Source: Leifsonia sp. TF02-11 (GTDB lineage: Bacteria > Actinomycetota > Actinomycetes > Actinomycetales > Microbacteriaceae). Taken from it: a DNA stretch of 64,000 nucleotides. Within the stretch, counting starts at the first letter, position 1; each line of letters begins with the position of its first letter. Shown here one piece after another: positions 9,204 to 18,332 of the stretch. The DNA lies in contig NZ_JAGEKP010000007.1 in NCBI RefSeq assembly GCF_017565305.1, forward strand, positions 248,001 to 312,000, written 5' to 3'. The translations under genes were made by a program, and so were the position numbers. The notes beneath the pieces were generated by a model. The model was not told the DNA's origin. It saw only the letters and a program-made list of their open reading frames with translations, and did no database searches.

Positions 9204-10169
9204 ATGGATGTCGTGTTCGTCACCCTCCCCGAGGTCAACCTGCTGGATCTGTCCGGTCCTGCCCAGGTCTTCTCGGCGGCCTCCGCGCTCGGAGCGGACT
9301 ATCGGCTCCGCTGGGTCGGTGAGCCGGCCGGCGTGGTCAGCGCTCAGGGCCTGAGGCTCGCCGGGCTGGAGCCGCTGTCCGACGCGGCCGCCGACGAGGG
9401 CGCTCTGGTGATCGTCCCCGGGCCGGATCTCGCTGCCGTCGTCCGGCGGGCGGCGGGTGACGGCGAACTCGTCGCGCCGGAGGTTCTGGAGTGGACCCGG
9501 CGGGCTCATGCCTCCGGTGCGCGGGTGGCGTCGGTCTGCACCGGCGCGATCGTGCTGGGCGACGCCGGGTTGCTCGACGGACGGCGGTGCACGACGCACT
9601 GGAGCGCCATCGGCGCGATGCGCGAGCGCTATCCGGCCGCGCACGTCCTCGACGACGTCCTGTTCGTGCACGACGGGCCGGTGAGCACCAGCGCGGGGAT
9701 CGCCTCGGGCATCGACCTCGCGCTCTCGCTGGTCGAGGCCGACCACGGACCCGCGTTCGCCGCGGCCGTCGCCCGTGAGCTCGTGGTCTACGCCCGCCGC
9801 AACGGCTCCTCTGCGCCGTTCAGTCCGTTCCTCGCCCACCGCGACCACCTCGACCCTGTCGTGCACACCGTGCAGGACACGCTCGCCGCCGATCTGGCCG
9901 GCACGCATCCGCTCGCAGAGCTTGCGGCGCACGCGCACCTCTCTCCGCGCGGGCTCAGTCGAGCGTTCGTCGCGGCCACCGGGCTCACTCCGGCGCAGTA
10001 TCAGACCGCGCTGCGGCTCGGGCACGCCCGCACGCTGCTGCGCGGGTCGGCGCTCACGGTCGAGGAGATCGCGCGCGCCTGCGGGTACGCCGACCCTCGG
10101 CACTTCCGGCGGATGTTCAGTGCGCACGAAGGCGTGCCCCCGTCCGCGTACCGGACCAGCGCAGCCTGA
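9204..10169 (+). CDS. GlxA-family regulator (DJ-1/PfpI domain plus AraC helix-turn-helix)
   Basis: This 321-residue protein has an N-terminal DJ-1/PfpI-like domain (MDVVFVTLPEVNLLDLSGP, and the elbow ASVCTGA with its cysteine near residue 112). The C-terminal AraC domain has two helix-turn-helix motifs (HAHLSPRGLSRAF and VEEIARACGYADPRHFRRMF). GlxA-type regulators sense small metabolites and activate nearby genes. The next gene on the same strand is another DJ-1/PfpI protein and is the obvious target. Confidence 0.92.
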   Translation: MDVVFVTLPEVNLLDLSGPAQVFSAASALGADYRLRWVGEPAGVVSAQGLRLAGLEPLSDAAADEGALVIVPGPDLAAVVRRAAGDGELVAPEVLEWTRRAHASGARVASVCTGAIVLGDAGLLDGRRCTTHWSAIGAMRERYPAAHVLDDVLFVHDGPVSTSAGIASGIDLALSLVEADHGPAFAAAVARELVVYARRNGSSAPFSPFLAHRDHLDPVVHTVQDTLAADLAGTHPLAELAAHAHLSPRGLSRAFVAATGLTPAQYQTALRLGHARTLLRGSALTVEEIARACGYADPRHFRRMFSAHEGVPPSAYRTSAA

Positions 10170-10224
10170 GTCCCCGTCTTCGTCCGTTCCCCTCTCACAC
10201 ACGCACACCCTCTGGAGCCCCACC

Positions 10225-11520
10225 ATGCCCAAAATCGCCTCCGCACTGCTGACCGCCGTCCTCGGCGTGGTGCTCGGCGCCGCCACCCTTGTCGCACTCC
10301 TGGGCGGCGGGTTCGCCGTGACGATGGCACGCGACTTCTCGGTTCCCGAGAGTGCGGCGGGGGCGGCGTCGCGGCTTCCCCGTCCGGCGGCCGACAAGCG
10401 CGACGATCGCATCCCCGTCGCCGTGCTCCTCGGCGCGAACGGGTCGGTGGCCACGGATGCGCTCGGACCGTACGAGGTCCTCGCCCGGTCGTCGCGGTTC
10501 CACCTCTACACCGTCTCCGTTCGACGGGAGCCCGTGGCGCTGTCCGGGGGACTGGCCGTCCTGCCGGACTACTCCGTCGCCGACGTCGAGGCGGGCGTCG
10601 CTCCGGAGCCGGCCGTGGTGGTCGTGCCGGCCATGGCGGACCCGGATGGTGCCGACGAGGCGCCCCTGCGCGCGCTGATCGAGCGGACCGCGCGGAGCGG
10701 GAACGCCGTGCTGGGCGTGTGCGCCGGCGCGCGCGTGCTCGCGGCCACGGACGTGCTCGACGGCAAGCGGGCGACCTCGTTCTGGTCGGATATCCCAGAA
10801 CTCCGGTCGACGCATCCGAAGACCACCTGGGAGGAAGGAGTGCGCTGGGTGCAGGACGGCATGATCCTGACCACCGCCGGGGTCAGCTCGGGCATCGCCG
10901 GCGCCCTCCATCTGGTGGAGCGCTACGTCGGCGCCGACGAAGCGAGCAGGATCGCGTCGGCGATCGGCTATCCGGCGTGGCGTCCGGGGCCGGCGGAGAC
11001 GATGCCGGTGAACACGGTCGCGCTCGCGGACTACCCCTACCCCCTGGCGGCGACGCTGCCGTGGTTCCAGCCCACCTACGGGCTCATGCTGACCGACGGC
11101 GTCGACGAGATCGGCGTCGCCGCGGCGGCCGAGCTCTACGGGGCAGCCGCCTTCCTCGCGCACGTCGTGCCCGTCGCCGACGGCGACAGCGTGCGCACGG
11201 CGCACGGGCTCACCCTGCTGACGACGCCGCGCGAACAGGCGGGCCGGTTCGACCGCACGATCTCAACCGGCGGGGGCGCACCAGGCGGACGCGCGCCCGG
11301 CGAGTCGGCGTTCGAGCCTGTGCTGCGAGACATCGCGCAGCAGGCAGGAGAGCACGTCGCGCGCACGGCGGCGAAGTACATCGAATACCCGGTCGGCGCG
11401 CTCCCGGCCGGTGGCGGGCTCCCGGCACGGCTGACGCTTCTGGGATCCGGTGCCGTGCTGGTGGCGGTGGGGGTGGGGATGCTCCCGTGGCTGGTGCGAC
11501 GAGCGCGGCTCCGCAAGTAG
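10225..11520 (+). CDS. Membrane-anchored DJ-1/PfpI-family protein
   Basis: This 431-residue protein has an N-terminal hydrophobic helix (residues 2-35), a DJ-1/PfpI domain with the elbow VLGVCAGARVLA, a further soluble part, and a second transmembrane helix near the C-terminus ending in a positive tail (LVRRARLRK). The topology fits an exported domain held between two membrane helices. ATG 10225 starts the hydrophobic helix; the longer upstream reading overlaps the regulator gene and is not coding. The biochemical role is unknown; the family includes amidases, glyoxalases and proteases. It is paired with the GlxA-type regulator 55 bases upstream. Confidence 0.8.
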   Translation: MPKIASALLTAVLGVVLGAATLVALLGGGFAVTMARDFSVPESAAGAASRLPRPAADKRDDRIPVAVLLGANGSVATDALGPYEVLARSSRFHLYTVSVRREPVALSGGLAVLPDYSVADVEAGVAPEPAVVVVPAMADPDGADEAPLRALIERTARSGNAVLGVCAGARVLAATDVLDGKRATSFWSDIPELRSTHPKTTWEEGVRWVQDGMILTTAGVSSGIAGALHLVERYVGADEASRIASAIGYPAWRPGPAETMPVNTVALADYPYPLAATLPWFQPTYGLMLTDGVDEIGVAAAAELYGAAAFLAHVVPVADGDSVRTAHGLTLLTTPREQAGRFDRTISTGGGAPGGRAPGESAFEPVLRDIAQQAGEHVARTAAKYIEYPVGALPAGGGLPARLTLLGSGAVLVAVGVGMLPWLVRRARLRK

Positions 11521-11521
11521 G

Positions 11522-12163
11522 TCAGGCGCGCACGCGCAACGAGTCGGCCAGCCCTGCGGCGAACTGCTCGGTGGCCCCGATGATGTCGACATCGTCGGGG
11601 TCGAGCAGCCACTGCGTGTTGAGCCCGTCGATCACGGCGACGACCTCCGCGGCTTTGAGGATCGGGTCGACGTCCGTGCTGAACTCCCCGGTGCGCTGCC
11701 CTTCGGCGATGAGTTCGGCGACGATGCGGCGCAGACGGCGATACCGTGCGACGAAGTGATCGTGGGCGACGGCGTGCTGCGGGAGGTTCTCCGCGACGAG
11801 GACGGCGAAGAGCCGCACCAGGTTGGGTTCGGCGACGTTGCGGCGCGCCGAGGAGGGGATGGCGCGGATGGCGTCGAACCCGCCGATCGCGGCGAGCTCC
11901 TCGGCGAACGCGACGGCGGCGCCGTCCCGTTCGTCGATGACGGCGTCGAGCAGGGCCGGCTTGCTCCCGAAGTAGTAGAGCAGCGCCTGCTGGGTGACCC
12001 CGACGCGCTGGGCGATGTCGGCGATGCTCGTGTCGCGATAGCCGTTCTCGGCGAACAGCTCGCTCGCCACGTGGAGCAGCTCGTCGCGCCGGGAGTCGCC
12101 GCGCCCTGTGCCGCGGTGCCGTCGGCGGCGTGACGGGGCCGTCGTGTCGCTGCTCTCGCTCAT
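11522..12163 (-). CDS. TetR-family transcriptional regulator
   Basis: This 213-residue protein has a basic N-terminal extension (RRRRHRGTGRGDSRR), a TetR helix-turn-helix (TSIADIAQRVGVTQQALLYYFGSK) and a ligand domain. It is divergent from the GH78-like gene at 12216 with only 52 bases between them. Those bases contain a TTACC-ACTC-GGTAA operator, so it probably represses both genes until a sugar ligand appears (inference). It ends one base past the stop of the convergent PfpI gene. Confidence 0.92.
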   Translation of the reverse strand: MSESSDTTAPSRRRRHRGTGRGDSRRDELLHVASELFAENGYRDTSIADIAQRVGVTQQALLYYFGSKPALLDAVIDERDGAAVAFAEELAAIGGFDAIRAIPSSARRNVAEPNLVRLFAVLVAENLPQHAVAHDHFVARYRRLRRIVAELIAEGQRTGEFSTDVDPILKAAEVVAVIDGLNTQWLLDPDDVDIIGATEQFAAGLADSLRVRA

Positions 12164-12180
12164 GTCCCTATTGTGCCCTC

Positions 12181-12208
12181 TTGCATTTTACTTACCACTC
12201 GGTAAAAT
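12181..12208. promoter_or_regulatory. TetR operator inside a compact divergent promoter
   Basis: TTACC-ACTC-GGTAA at 12192-12205 lies inside a longer inverted repeat, ATTTTAC (12185-12191) and GTAAAAT (12202-12208). On the plus strand TTGCAT (12181) and TAAAAT (12203-12208), 16 bases apart, fit a promoter. The -10 ends seven bases before ATG 12216, implying a leaderless mRNA. The mirrored TAAAAT on the minus strand (12190-12185) can serve the TetR gene. Confidence 0.65.
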
Positions 12209-12215
12209 CAGACGC

Positions 12216-14726
12216 ATGTCATCGACGCCGTGGCCGGAGAAGTGGACCGGGAGCTGGATCTGGTCGCGCCGCCCCGCGTTGGCGGGACCGACCGCGGACC
12301 ACCCCTACGGCGCGCCGGATCCCGAGCGCTTCGACACGCGGGTGCTGTTCCGCCGCGTCCTGCACCTCGACTCGGCGCCGCGCACCGCGCGCCTGCGGAT
12401 CACGGCCGACTCCGACTACCGCCTCTTCGTCAACGGGCGTGAACTCGGGTCGGGCCCGATCCGGCACGCGCCGCGGCGGATCGAGTTCGACGAGTACGGC
12501 CTCGACGGCGCTCTCGTCGCCGGGGCGAACGTGGTCGCTGTCATCGGCCGGTTCCGCGGGTATCCCTCCCCCTGGTGGGAGCCGTCGCCCACCAGCTTCA
12601 CGCTGGGCGGTGGCTGTCTGGCAGCAGAGATCGCCATCGATGGAGCCATCGTCGGCACCGACGACACCTGGCGGGTGATGGCTGCGGACGCGTGGATTCC
12701 GGCGGCTCCCCGCGGGTTCCTCGTCACCCAGCCGGACGAGCTCCTGGACGCGCGCCGCCTCGACGCGGACTGGGCGCAGCGCGACTACGACGATTCCGCG
12801 TGGGAGGCTGCGACGGTGCTGCACGAGCACTCCATCGTGGGTCCCTCCGGGCGCACGACGCCGGGCGGGGAGCCGTGGGGGGCGCCCCGCCGGCGGCCGG
12901 TCCCGGCCCTCGTCGGTGAACTCCGGAATCCTGTCGGGCTCGCCATCGCGGACGGCGGGTCCGAGGCCTGGGACGGCACCGCCCTCACAGTCGCTCGCAC
13001 CCTCCTCGCCGGGCTGCTCGGCGAAGCCCCTGGCGTTCCCGCCGAAGCCCCTGGCGTTCCCGCCGAAGCCCCTGGCGTTCCCGCCGAAGCCCCCGTCGCC
13101 TTCGAGCGCCCGGTCGACGTTCCGGCCGGCCGCCGCCTGATCGTCCTGGACTTCGGCGCGATCGTCAGCGGCCGGCTGGTGCTGCAGTTCTCCGCGCCGC
13201 GGGGCACAACGGTCGCGGCGAGCCTGCTCGAGGCGCCGACGCCGGCGGCGCTCGACTCCGCCGCTCTGCTCGGATACATCTGCCGCGGTGCCGACGACCG
13301 GATCACGTCGTCGGAGCGTCTGGGCGGCCGCTGGCTGGTGCTGCTGGTCGACTCGGCGGCCGACTGGTCGCTGGACGATGTCGCCGTCCTCGAACGCCTG
13401 CGTCCCCGGAAGGCGGTCGCGCCCTTCCGCTCCGACGACCCGCGGCTCGACCGCATCTACGATGTCGCGTTGCGCACCGCCGATCTCAGCTCGCACGACG
13501 CCTATGTGGACTGCCCGACCCGGGAGCAGCGCGCCTGGACGGGGGACTCGGTGGTGCACCAGTCCGTCGACTTCGCGGCGAACCTCGACTGGAGCCTGCC
13601 GCGCTGGAGCCCCCGCCTGCTCGCACAACCGCGCATCGACGGCATCCTGCCGATGGTCGCGGCGGGCGATTTCGCCACCCCGGAGGTCCCCACCATCCCG
13701 GACTGGTCGCTGCACTGGATCCGCCAGGTGCAGCGCCTGCACCTCTACACGGGCGATCGGGAGGCCGTTGCCGAGCTGCTGCCGGTCGCCGAGAACGTGC
13801 TGCGCTGGTTCGACCGGTTCGCGGGCGACGACGGCCTCGTCGCCGACGTGCCGGGATGGGTGCTCATCGACTGGTCGCCCGTGCAGGTGAGCGGGCGGAG
13901 CGCTGCCCTGAACGCGCTGCTGGCCCGCGCCTTCCTCGATGTCGCCGAACTCGCCGACGCGCTCGGCGACCACGGCCGTGCCCGCTGGGCGCGCGAGCGG
14001 CATTCCGCGATCGCGGCCGGGTTCGAGGCGTTCTGGGACGAGGTGCGCGGCGCCTATCGCGACACGATCGTCGACGGAGGGCGTGGAGCGTCGGTCAGCG
14101 AGCACACCGCTGCCGCGGCGGTGTGTGCGCGCATCGTCCCGGAGCACCGGCACGATGCCGTGCGGCGTCTCCTCCTCGATCGGGACGCCATGTTCACCCG
14201 CAGCCCGCTCGCCGACCACGGTTCGGACGCGCTCGGCCCGGTGGCCGGATCGCCGGTGTCGGTGCGCGATGCGCCCGACTGGGACACCGAGCGGTCGACG
14301 GTCGGGGCGCAGCCCTTCTTCCGCCCGATCGTGCACGAGGCTCTCGATCTGCTCGGCGACACCGATCGGCTGCCCGACCTGCTGCTCGACTGGGACGCGC
14401 TGCTCGAGGACGGGCCGACGGCCTTCCGCGAGTGCTGGGAGGGCGGCTCGTTCTGCCACGGCTGGAGCGCCACCCCGGCCCGCGACCTGATCGTCTTCAC
14501 GCTCGGCATCCGGCCCGACGAGCCCGGTTGCGCCAGGATGCGCATCGCTCCACGGCCCGGACGCCTCTCGCGGGTCTCCGGCGCCGCCGCCACCCCCTTC
14601 GGCCCGGTGCAGGTCGCCGTCGACGGCGACCGGGTCGAGATCGTCTCTCCCGTGCCGTTCACGTTCGTCGACCGCGCGGGGCGGGAGACCGCGCACCATG
14701 CAGGGTCCGCGACGACGCGGCTCTGA
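12216..14726 (+). CDS. GH78-type alpha-L-rhamnosidase, second copy, with heptapeptide insert
   Basis: This 836-residue protein starts with the rhamnosidase N-terminal domain (WIWSRRP, then DSDYRLFVNGRELGSGPIRHAPRR), followed by an (alpha/alpha)6 barrel with the GH78 motif DCPTREQRAWTGD at residue 432 and the closing CWEGGSFCHGWSATP motif. No signal peptide is present. Residues 270-290 are three exact EAPGVPA heptads. There is no ribosome site before ATG 12216, which fits the leaderless promoter. It is unrelated in operon structure to the first GH78 gene, and its own TetR regulator is divergent. Confidence 0.88.
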   Translation: MSSTPWPEKWTGSWIWSRRPALAGPTADHPYGAPDPERFDTRVLFRRVLHLDSAPRTARLRITADSDYRLFVNGRELGSGPIRHAPRRIEFDEYGLDGALVAGANVVAVIGRFRGYPSPWWEPSPTSFTLGGGCLAAEIAIDGAIVGTDDTWRVMAADAWIPAAPRGFLVTQPDELLDARRLDADWAQRDYDDSAWEAATVLHEHSIVGPSGRTTPGGEPWGAPRRRPVPALVGELRNPVGLAIADGGSEAWDGTALTVARTLLAGLLGEAPGVPAEAPGVPAEAPGVPAEAPVAFERPVDVPAGRRLIVLDFGAIVSGRLVLQFSAPRGTTVAASLLEAPTPAALDSAALLGYICRGADDRITSSERLGGRWLVLLVDSAADWSLDDVAVLERLRPRKAVAPFRSDDPRLDRIYDVALRTADLSSHDAYVDCPTREQRAWTGDSVVHQSVDFAANLDWSLPRWSPRLLAQPRIDGILPMVAAGDFATPEVPTIPDWSLHWIRQVQRLHLYTGDREAVAELLPVAENVLRWFDRFAGDDGLVADVPGWVLIDWSPVQVSGRSAALNALLARAFLDVAELADALGDHGRARWARERHSAIAAGFEAFWDEVRGAYRDTIVDGGRGASVSEHTAAAAVCARIVPEHRHDAVRRLLLDRDAMFTRSPLADHGSDALGPVAGSPVSVRDAPDWDTERSTVGAQPFFRPIVHEALDLLGDTDRLPDLLLDWDALLEDGPTAFRECWEGGSFCHGWSATPARDLIVFTLGIRPDEPGCARMRIAPRPGRLSRVSGAAATPFGPVQVAVDGDRVEIVSPVPFTFVDRAGRETAHHAGSATTRL
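13023..13085. repeat. Three exact 21-bp tandem repeats inside the GH78 gene
   Basis: The unit GAAGCCCCTGGCGTTCCCGCC occurs at 13023-13043, 13044-13064 and 13065-13085, with a nine-base partial fourth copy after. It is in frame and encodes EAPGVPA each time, probably a flexible linker that can vary in length by slippage. Confidence 0.9.
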
Positions 14727-14769
14727 CCACTACGCACACCGCTCGGTGTGCCGACGAAAGGAGGCGACG

Positions 14770-16041
14770 ATGCCTTCACCGTTCCTCGGGATCGCGACGG
14801 CCGTCGCGCTGACGGCAGCCGTCGGTCTGACACCCGCCTCGGACGCCCTGTCCCTGTCGCTGACCGCACCGCTGTCGGCGCCGGTCTGGCTCTGCCATCC
14901 CGGCGACCCGGCCTCGGCGTGCGGCGACGGCGTCGGCCGTTACCCCGACGGCACCACGGTCCCGCTCTCGACGACGGTGGCCGCCGGCGGCAGTCTGGCC
15001 GTCGTGCAGCCCACCGGCGTCACCCCTCCGCCTGTCGACTGCTTCTACGTCTACCCGACGGTCGACCTGCTGCCGAATCCGCCGCTGATGATCGGCTCCG
15101 CCCCGCCGTCCGCCCGCGACGACGAGGTCGCCGTGATGCTCGCGCAGCTCGGGCCGCTCGCCGGCCTGTGCCGCGTCTTCGCTCCGCTCTATCGGCAGAG
15201 CACCCTCGCGCAGCTCGCCGTGAGCGGTGTGACCGGTGGCGACCCGTATCCCGGCCCCGGTTTCGCCGATGTGCAGCAGGCGTGGGACGACTACTGGACG
15301 CACGACAACATCGACCCGTCGACGGGGAACCGCCGCGGGGTCATCGTGCTCGGCCACTCGCAGGGCAGCGTCGCCGTCGAGCGACTGCTGCAGCACTCGG
15401 TGGACGGTCAGGCCGCGGCGACCGCGCAACTGGTGAGCGCCGTCGTCCTCGGCGGCCAGGTCCAGGTGCCGCTGGATGCCGCGGCCGGGGGAGGGGCCGA
15501 TCCGCACTCGACATTCCAGCACCTTCCGCTGTGCGAACCCCAGCCGGGCTCGGTGCCGACCGGGTGCGTCATCGCCTACTCGAGCTACGGCCAGCCGGCG
15601 GGGCAGCCTCCCGTGTCGGGGAGTCTCGCCGCCAATCTCGACCCCGGCCACAGGATCGGGTGCGTCAACCCCAGTGCCCTGCTGGCCTCGAAGCCGGCAG
15701 GGACCTCCACGCCGCTGGACCCGATCCTCCCGACCCGCACGCTCGTCCGCGGCAGCCTGCTCGCCCCGAACGGCGCGCTCACCCACCTGCTGCTGGGCTA
15801 CACGCTGCCCGCCGACCCGACGGGCTACCGCGAGACGCCCGGCGCGCTCACCGGACACTGCGCGTTCGCCGGCGACGCGACCGCCAACTCCAGCTGGTTG
15901 CAGATCGACGACCCCACCGGGATGCTTCCCGACACCTCCACGTCCGCGCTCGGGCTGCACGTCGTCGACTATAACGTCGACCTCGGCGGCCTGCGCGCCC
16001 TCCTCGCCGCCCAGACCGCCCACTGGCTGCGGACCCGATGA
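14770..16041 (+). CDS. Secreted DUF3089 alpha/beta-hydrolase-like protein
   Basis: This 423-residue protein has an N-terminal Sec signal (residues 1-30, cleaved near the SDA region). The DUF3089 features are WLCHPG, DCFYVYPTV, and the lipase-type nucleophile elbow GHSQGS with the likely catalytic serine. The family is annotated as lysophospholipase-like, with substrate unproven. AAAGGAGG at 14757-14764 fixes the start at ATG 14770 and rejects the longer reading from 14698. It is followed with a four-base overlap, or a short gap, by an MFS transporter, suggesting co-expression. Confidence 0.85.
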   Translation: MPSPFLGIATAVALTAAVGLTPASDALSLSLTAPLSAPVWLCHPGDPASACGDGVGRYPDGTTVPLSTTVAAGGSLAVVQPTGVTPPPVDCFYVYPTVDLLPNPPLMIGSAPPSARDDEVAVMLAQLGPLAGLCRVFAPLYRQSTLAQLAVSGVTGGDPYPGPGFADVQQAWDDYWTHDNIDPSTGNRRGVIVLGHSQGSVAVERLLQHSVDGQAAATAQLVSAVVLGGQVQVPLDAAAGGGADPHSTFQHLPLCEPQPGSVPTGCVIAYSSYGQPAGQPPVSGSLAANLDPGHRIGCVNPSALLASKPAGTSTPLDPILPTRTLVRGSLLAPNGALTHLLLGYTLPADPTGYRETPGALTGHCAFAGDATANSSWLQIDDPTGMLPDTSTSALGLHVVDYNVDLGGLRALLAAQTAHWLRTR

Positions 16042-16079
16042 ACACCATGGGCGCAGACCCGATGAACGGAGACCTCCCG

Positions 16080-17366
16080 ATGACCGAACCCGCACCCGCC
16101 CCCGCCGGCACCGCGCCCGACGCTTCCGGCATCGAACCTCAGGCGCGCGCACCCTGGCGCACCGCTGTCCTCGCCGGGATGGCGTCGTACCTCGATGCGG
16201 GGACGATCGTCGCGGTCAGCGCGAGCCTCACCCTCTGGAAGAGTCAGTTCTCGCTCGACGCCTGGCAACTCGGCTTCCTGTCCGCCGCTCTCACCGTCTG
16301 CATCGGCATCGGGGCGATCGTCGGAGGCCGCGTCGGCGACCGCGTCGGCCGCAAGCGGGTGTACTCCTTCGACCTGCTGCTCTACGCCTTCGGGCTGCTC
16401 TGGATCGTGTGCGCCGTCGTGCCCGCCATGCTGTTCGTCGGCGTGATCATCGTCGGCCTGGCGATCGGCGCCGACGTGCCGACCTCGATCACCGTGGTGG
16501 GCGAGACCGCCCCAGGAAAGCGCCGCGGCCGGCTCGTCACCTTCACACAGCTGCTGTGGGGGCTCGGCCCGCTCATCGTCATCCTCGTCGTCCTGGTCTC
16601 GACGGGCCTGGGGGAGTGGATGCCGCGCATCGTTTTCGGGCACCTCCTGGTCCTGTCCCTGGTCACCTGGCTGTTGCGCCGCAAGATCGGTGAACCGACG
16701 GCCTGGAAGAACGCGCGCAGCGTCGGCGCGACCCGGGAGACGATCGGTGGCCTGTTCCGCGGTCGGCTGCTGCGGAACACCCTGTTCATCCTCGCGTTCT
16801 ACACACTGCTGACCATCGGTACGAACTTCTACGGCTCCTTCGGGCTCTACGCCCTCGAGACGGTCGGCGGCCTCCCCCCTGCGGTCGCCCTCCTGTTGTC
16901 CCTCGTCACGGTCCCGATCATCCTGATCACCGTCGTGGTGATGATGCGGCCGATGGACAGCGCTGCGCGCCGGCCGATCTTCATCGTCGGCGCCATCGTG
17001 CAGGTGGCCGCCTGGTTCCTCGCCCTGGTGCTCCCGGTCGGAGCGGGAACCCTGGTGATCGCGTTCGTGACCTACGGGATCGGCACCACGATGGCCGGGG
17101 AGGCGCACTACAAACTGTGGTCGCAGGAGCTGTTCCCGACGGAGCTGCGCAGCACAGCGCTCGGTCTGAGCTTCGGCGTCGCGCGGATCGCCTCCGCTGT
17201 CTCGCTCGTCTTCGTGCCGACGCTGCTGGCGTCCGGACTCGTCGGGGTCTCGATCCTGATGATCGTGGTGACCGTCGGATCGGGCATCCTGGGCATCGTG
17301 TTCATGCCGCGCGGCCGCGGCGAGTCGATCGAGGCGATCGATGCCAGACTGCGCGCGACGTCATGA
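16080..17366 (+). CDS. MFS transporter, sugar-porter-like
   Basis: This 428-residue protein has twelve predicted transmembrane helices. The MFS loop between helices 2 and 3 is GGRVGDRVGRKRVY. GGAGA at 16068-16072 supports ATG 16080. An alternative ATG at 16038 would overlap the DUF3089 stop (ATGA) and add 14 residues, so coupling from that start cannot be excluded. The substrate cannot be read from the sequence; it may export or import the product of the neighbouring hydrolase. Confidence 0.82.
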   Translation: MTEPAPAPAGTAPDASGIEPQARAPWRTAVLAGMASYLDAGTIVAVSASLTLWKSQFSLDAWQLGFLSAALTVCIGIGAIVGGRVGDRVGRKRVYSFDLLLYAFGLLWIVCAVVPAMLFVGVIIVGLAIGADVPTSITVVGETAPGKRRGRLVTFTQLLWGLGPLIVILVVLVSTGLGEWMPRIVFGHLLVLSLVTWLLRRKIGEPTAWKNARSVGATRETIGGLFRGRLLRNTLFILAFYTLLTIGTNFYGSFGLYALETVGGLPPAVALLLSLVTVPIILITVVVMMRPMDSAARRPIFIVGAIVQVAAWFLALVLPVGAGTLVIAFVTYGIGTTMAGEAHYKLWSQELFPTELRSTALGLSFGVARIASAVSLVFVPTLLASGLVGVSILMIVVTVGSGILGIVFMPRGRGESIEAIDARLRATS

Positions 17367-17399
17367 GCTCGTCGTCGGTGTCCGTCGCAGGGGCCGGCC

Positions 17400-18272
17400 T
17401 CAGCCGCCCCGATGGGCGACGGTGATGAAGATCGTCAGCGACGCGAAGAACAGTCCACCCGTGAGGGAGCCGAGCCAGCGGTCCGCCTGATCGTCGTCGA
17501 GGTAGCCCGCGGCGACCGCTCGGCGGGTGACCCGCGCGAAACCGAAGACCTGATCGGCGTCGACGGGATCGGTGAAGGTCGCGGTAGCGGGGAGCACGGT
17601 GTCGAGACGAAGGCCGGCGACCTGCACGAGCCGCGGCAGCTCGCTGCCGATGCGCGGGTTGCGGATGACCTGGTCCACGACGAACCGCCGGTAGTTCGCG
17701 GCGAGTTCCGGTTCGGTGCTGTCGATGACGAGGGTCTGCCAGTCGGGTTCGGCGAGCACGACCCGGCCGTCCGGCCGCAGTATCCGCCGGAGATCGTCGA
17801 GCACGGTCGCCGGCGCGGCGAAGTGCTGCGCGGCGCGGTCGACATAGACCCGGTCGACCGATTCGTCGGCGAGGTCGAGCGCGTGTGCGTCGCCGCTGCG
17901 CAGGCGCAGCCGCCGGTCATCGAACCGTTCCCGCGCGACACGGAGTGCGTCGTCGTCGGTGTCGATGCCGATCAGCGAGCCGTCCGGGCCGAGTGCGCGC
18001 AGGAGGGTTGCGAGTTCGCCGCCGGTGCCGCAGCCGAGATCCAGGATCGTGTCGTCGGCGTCGATGGCGAGCTGCTGGATCGCGAGCGACTTGTACGCTT
18101 GGCCGGCAGCGGACGCCGCTGCGCGGAGCAGGTAGTCCGAGGGGCGTCGGGCTTCGAACGGCGGCGGTGGCTGCTCGCCAGGGAGCACGTGTCCGCGGGT
18201 GCTCGGAGAGGACTCTCCGGCCTCCGGTGCGCGCACGCGGATCCGGTGTTCGAGGTGCTGGTCGCGGGTCAT
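17400..18272 (-). CDS. SAM-dependent class I methyltransferase
   Basis: This 290-residue protein has a Rossmann methyltransferase fold: motif I LDLGCGTGGE, the acidic end of strand 2 in IGIDTDDDAL, and post-I GDAHALDL. The first 45 residues are a poorly conserved lead. The C-terminal part resembles UbiE/arsenite-type small-molecule methyltransferases, but the acceptor is unknown. It is convergent with the MFS gene and divergent from the PadR operon. Confidence 0.85.
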   Translation of the reverse strand: MTRDQHLEHRIRVRAPEAGESSPSTRGHVLPGEQPPPPFEARRPSDYLLRAAASAAGQAYKSLAIQQLAIDADDTILDLGCGTGGELATLLRALGPDGSLIGIDTDDDALRVARERFDDRRLRLRSGDAHALDLADESVDRVYVDRAAQHFAAPATVLDDLRRILRPDGRVVLAEPDWQTLVIDSTEPELAANYRRFVVDQVIRNPRIGSELPRLVQVAGLRLDTVLPATATFTDPVDADQVFGFARVTRRAVAAGYLDDDQADRWLGSLTGGLFFASLTIFITVAHRGG

Positions 18273-18332
18273 AGCTCTCCTTCACACCTTCACTCCGGGA
18301 GGCGATGCCCGGCACTCTACCTCGATCGGCTC

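Noticed and set aside
12219-14699. 826-codon open frame antisense to the GH78-like gene
   Set aside because: High-GC shadow: low-complexity Arg/Val/Gly composition, no domain, no ribosome site, and the sense strand has clear GH78 motifs.
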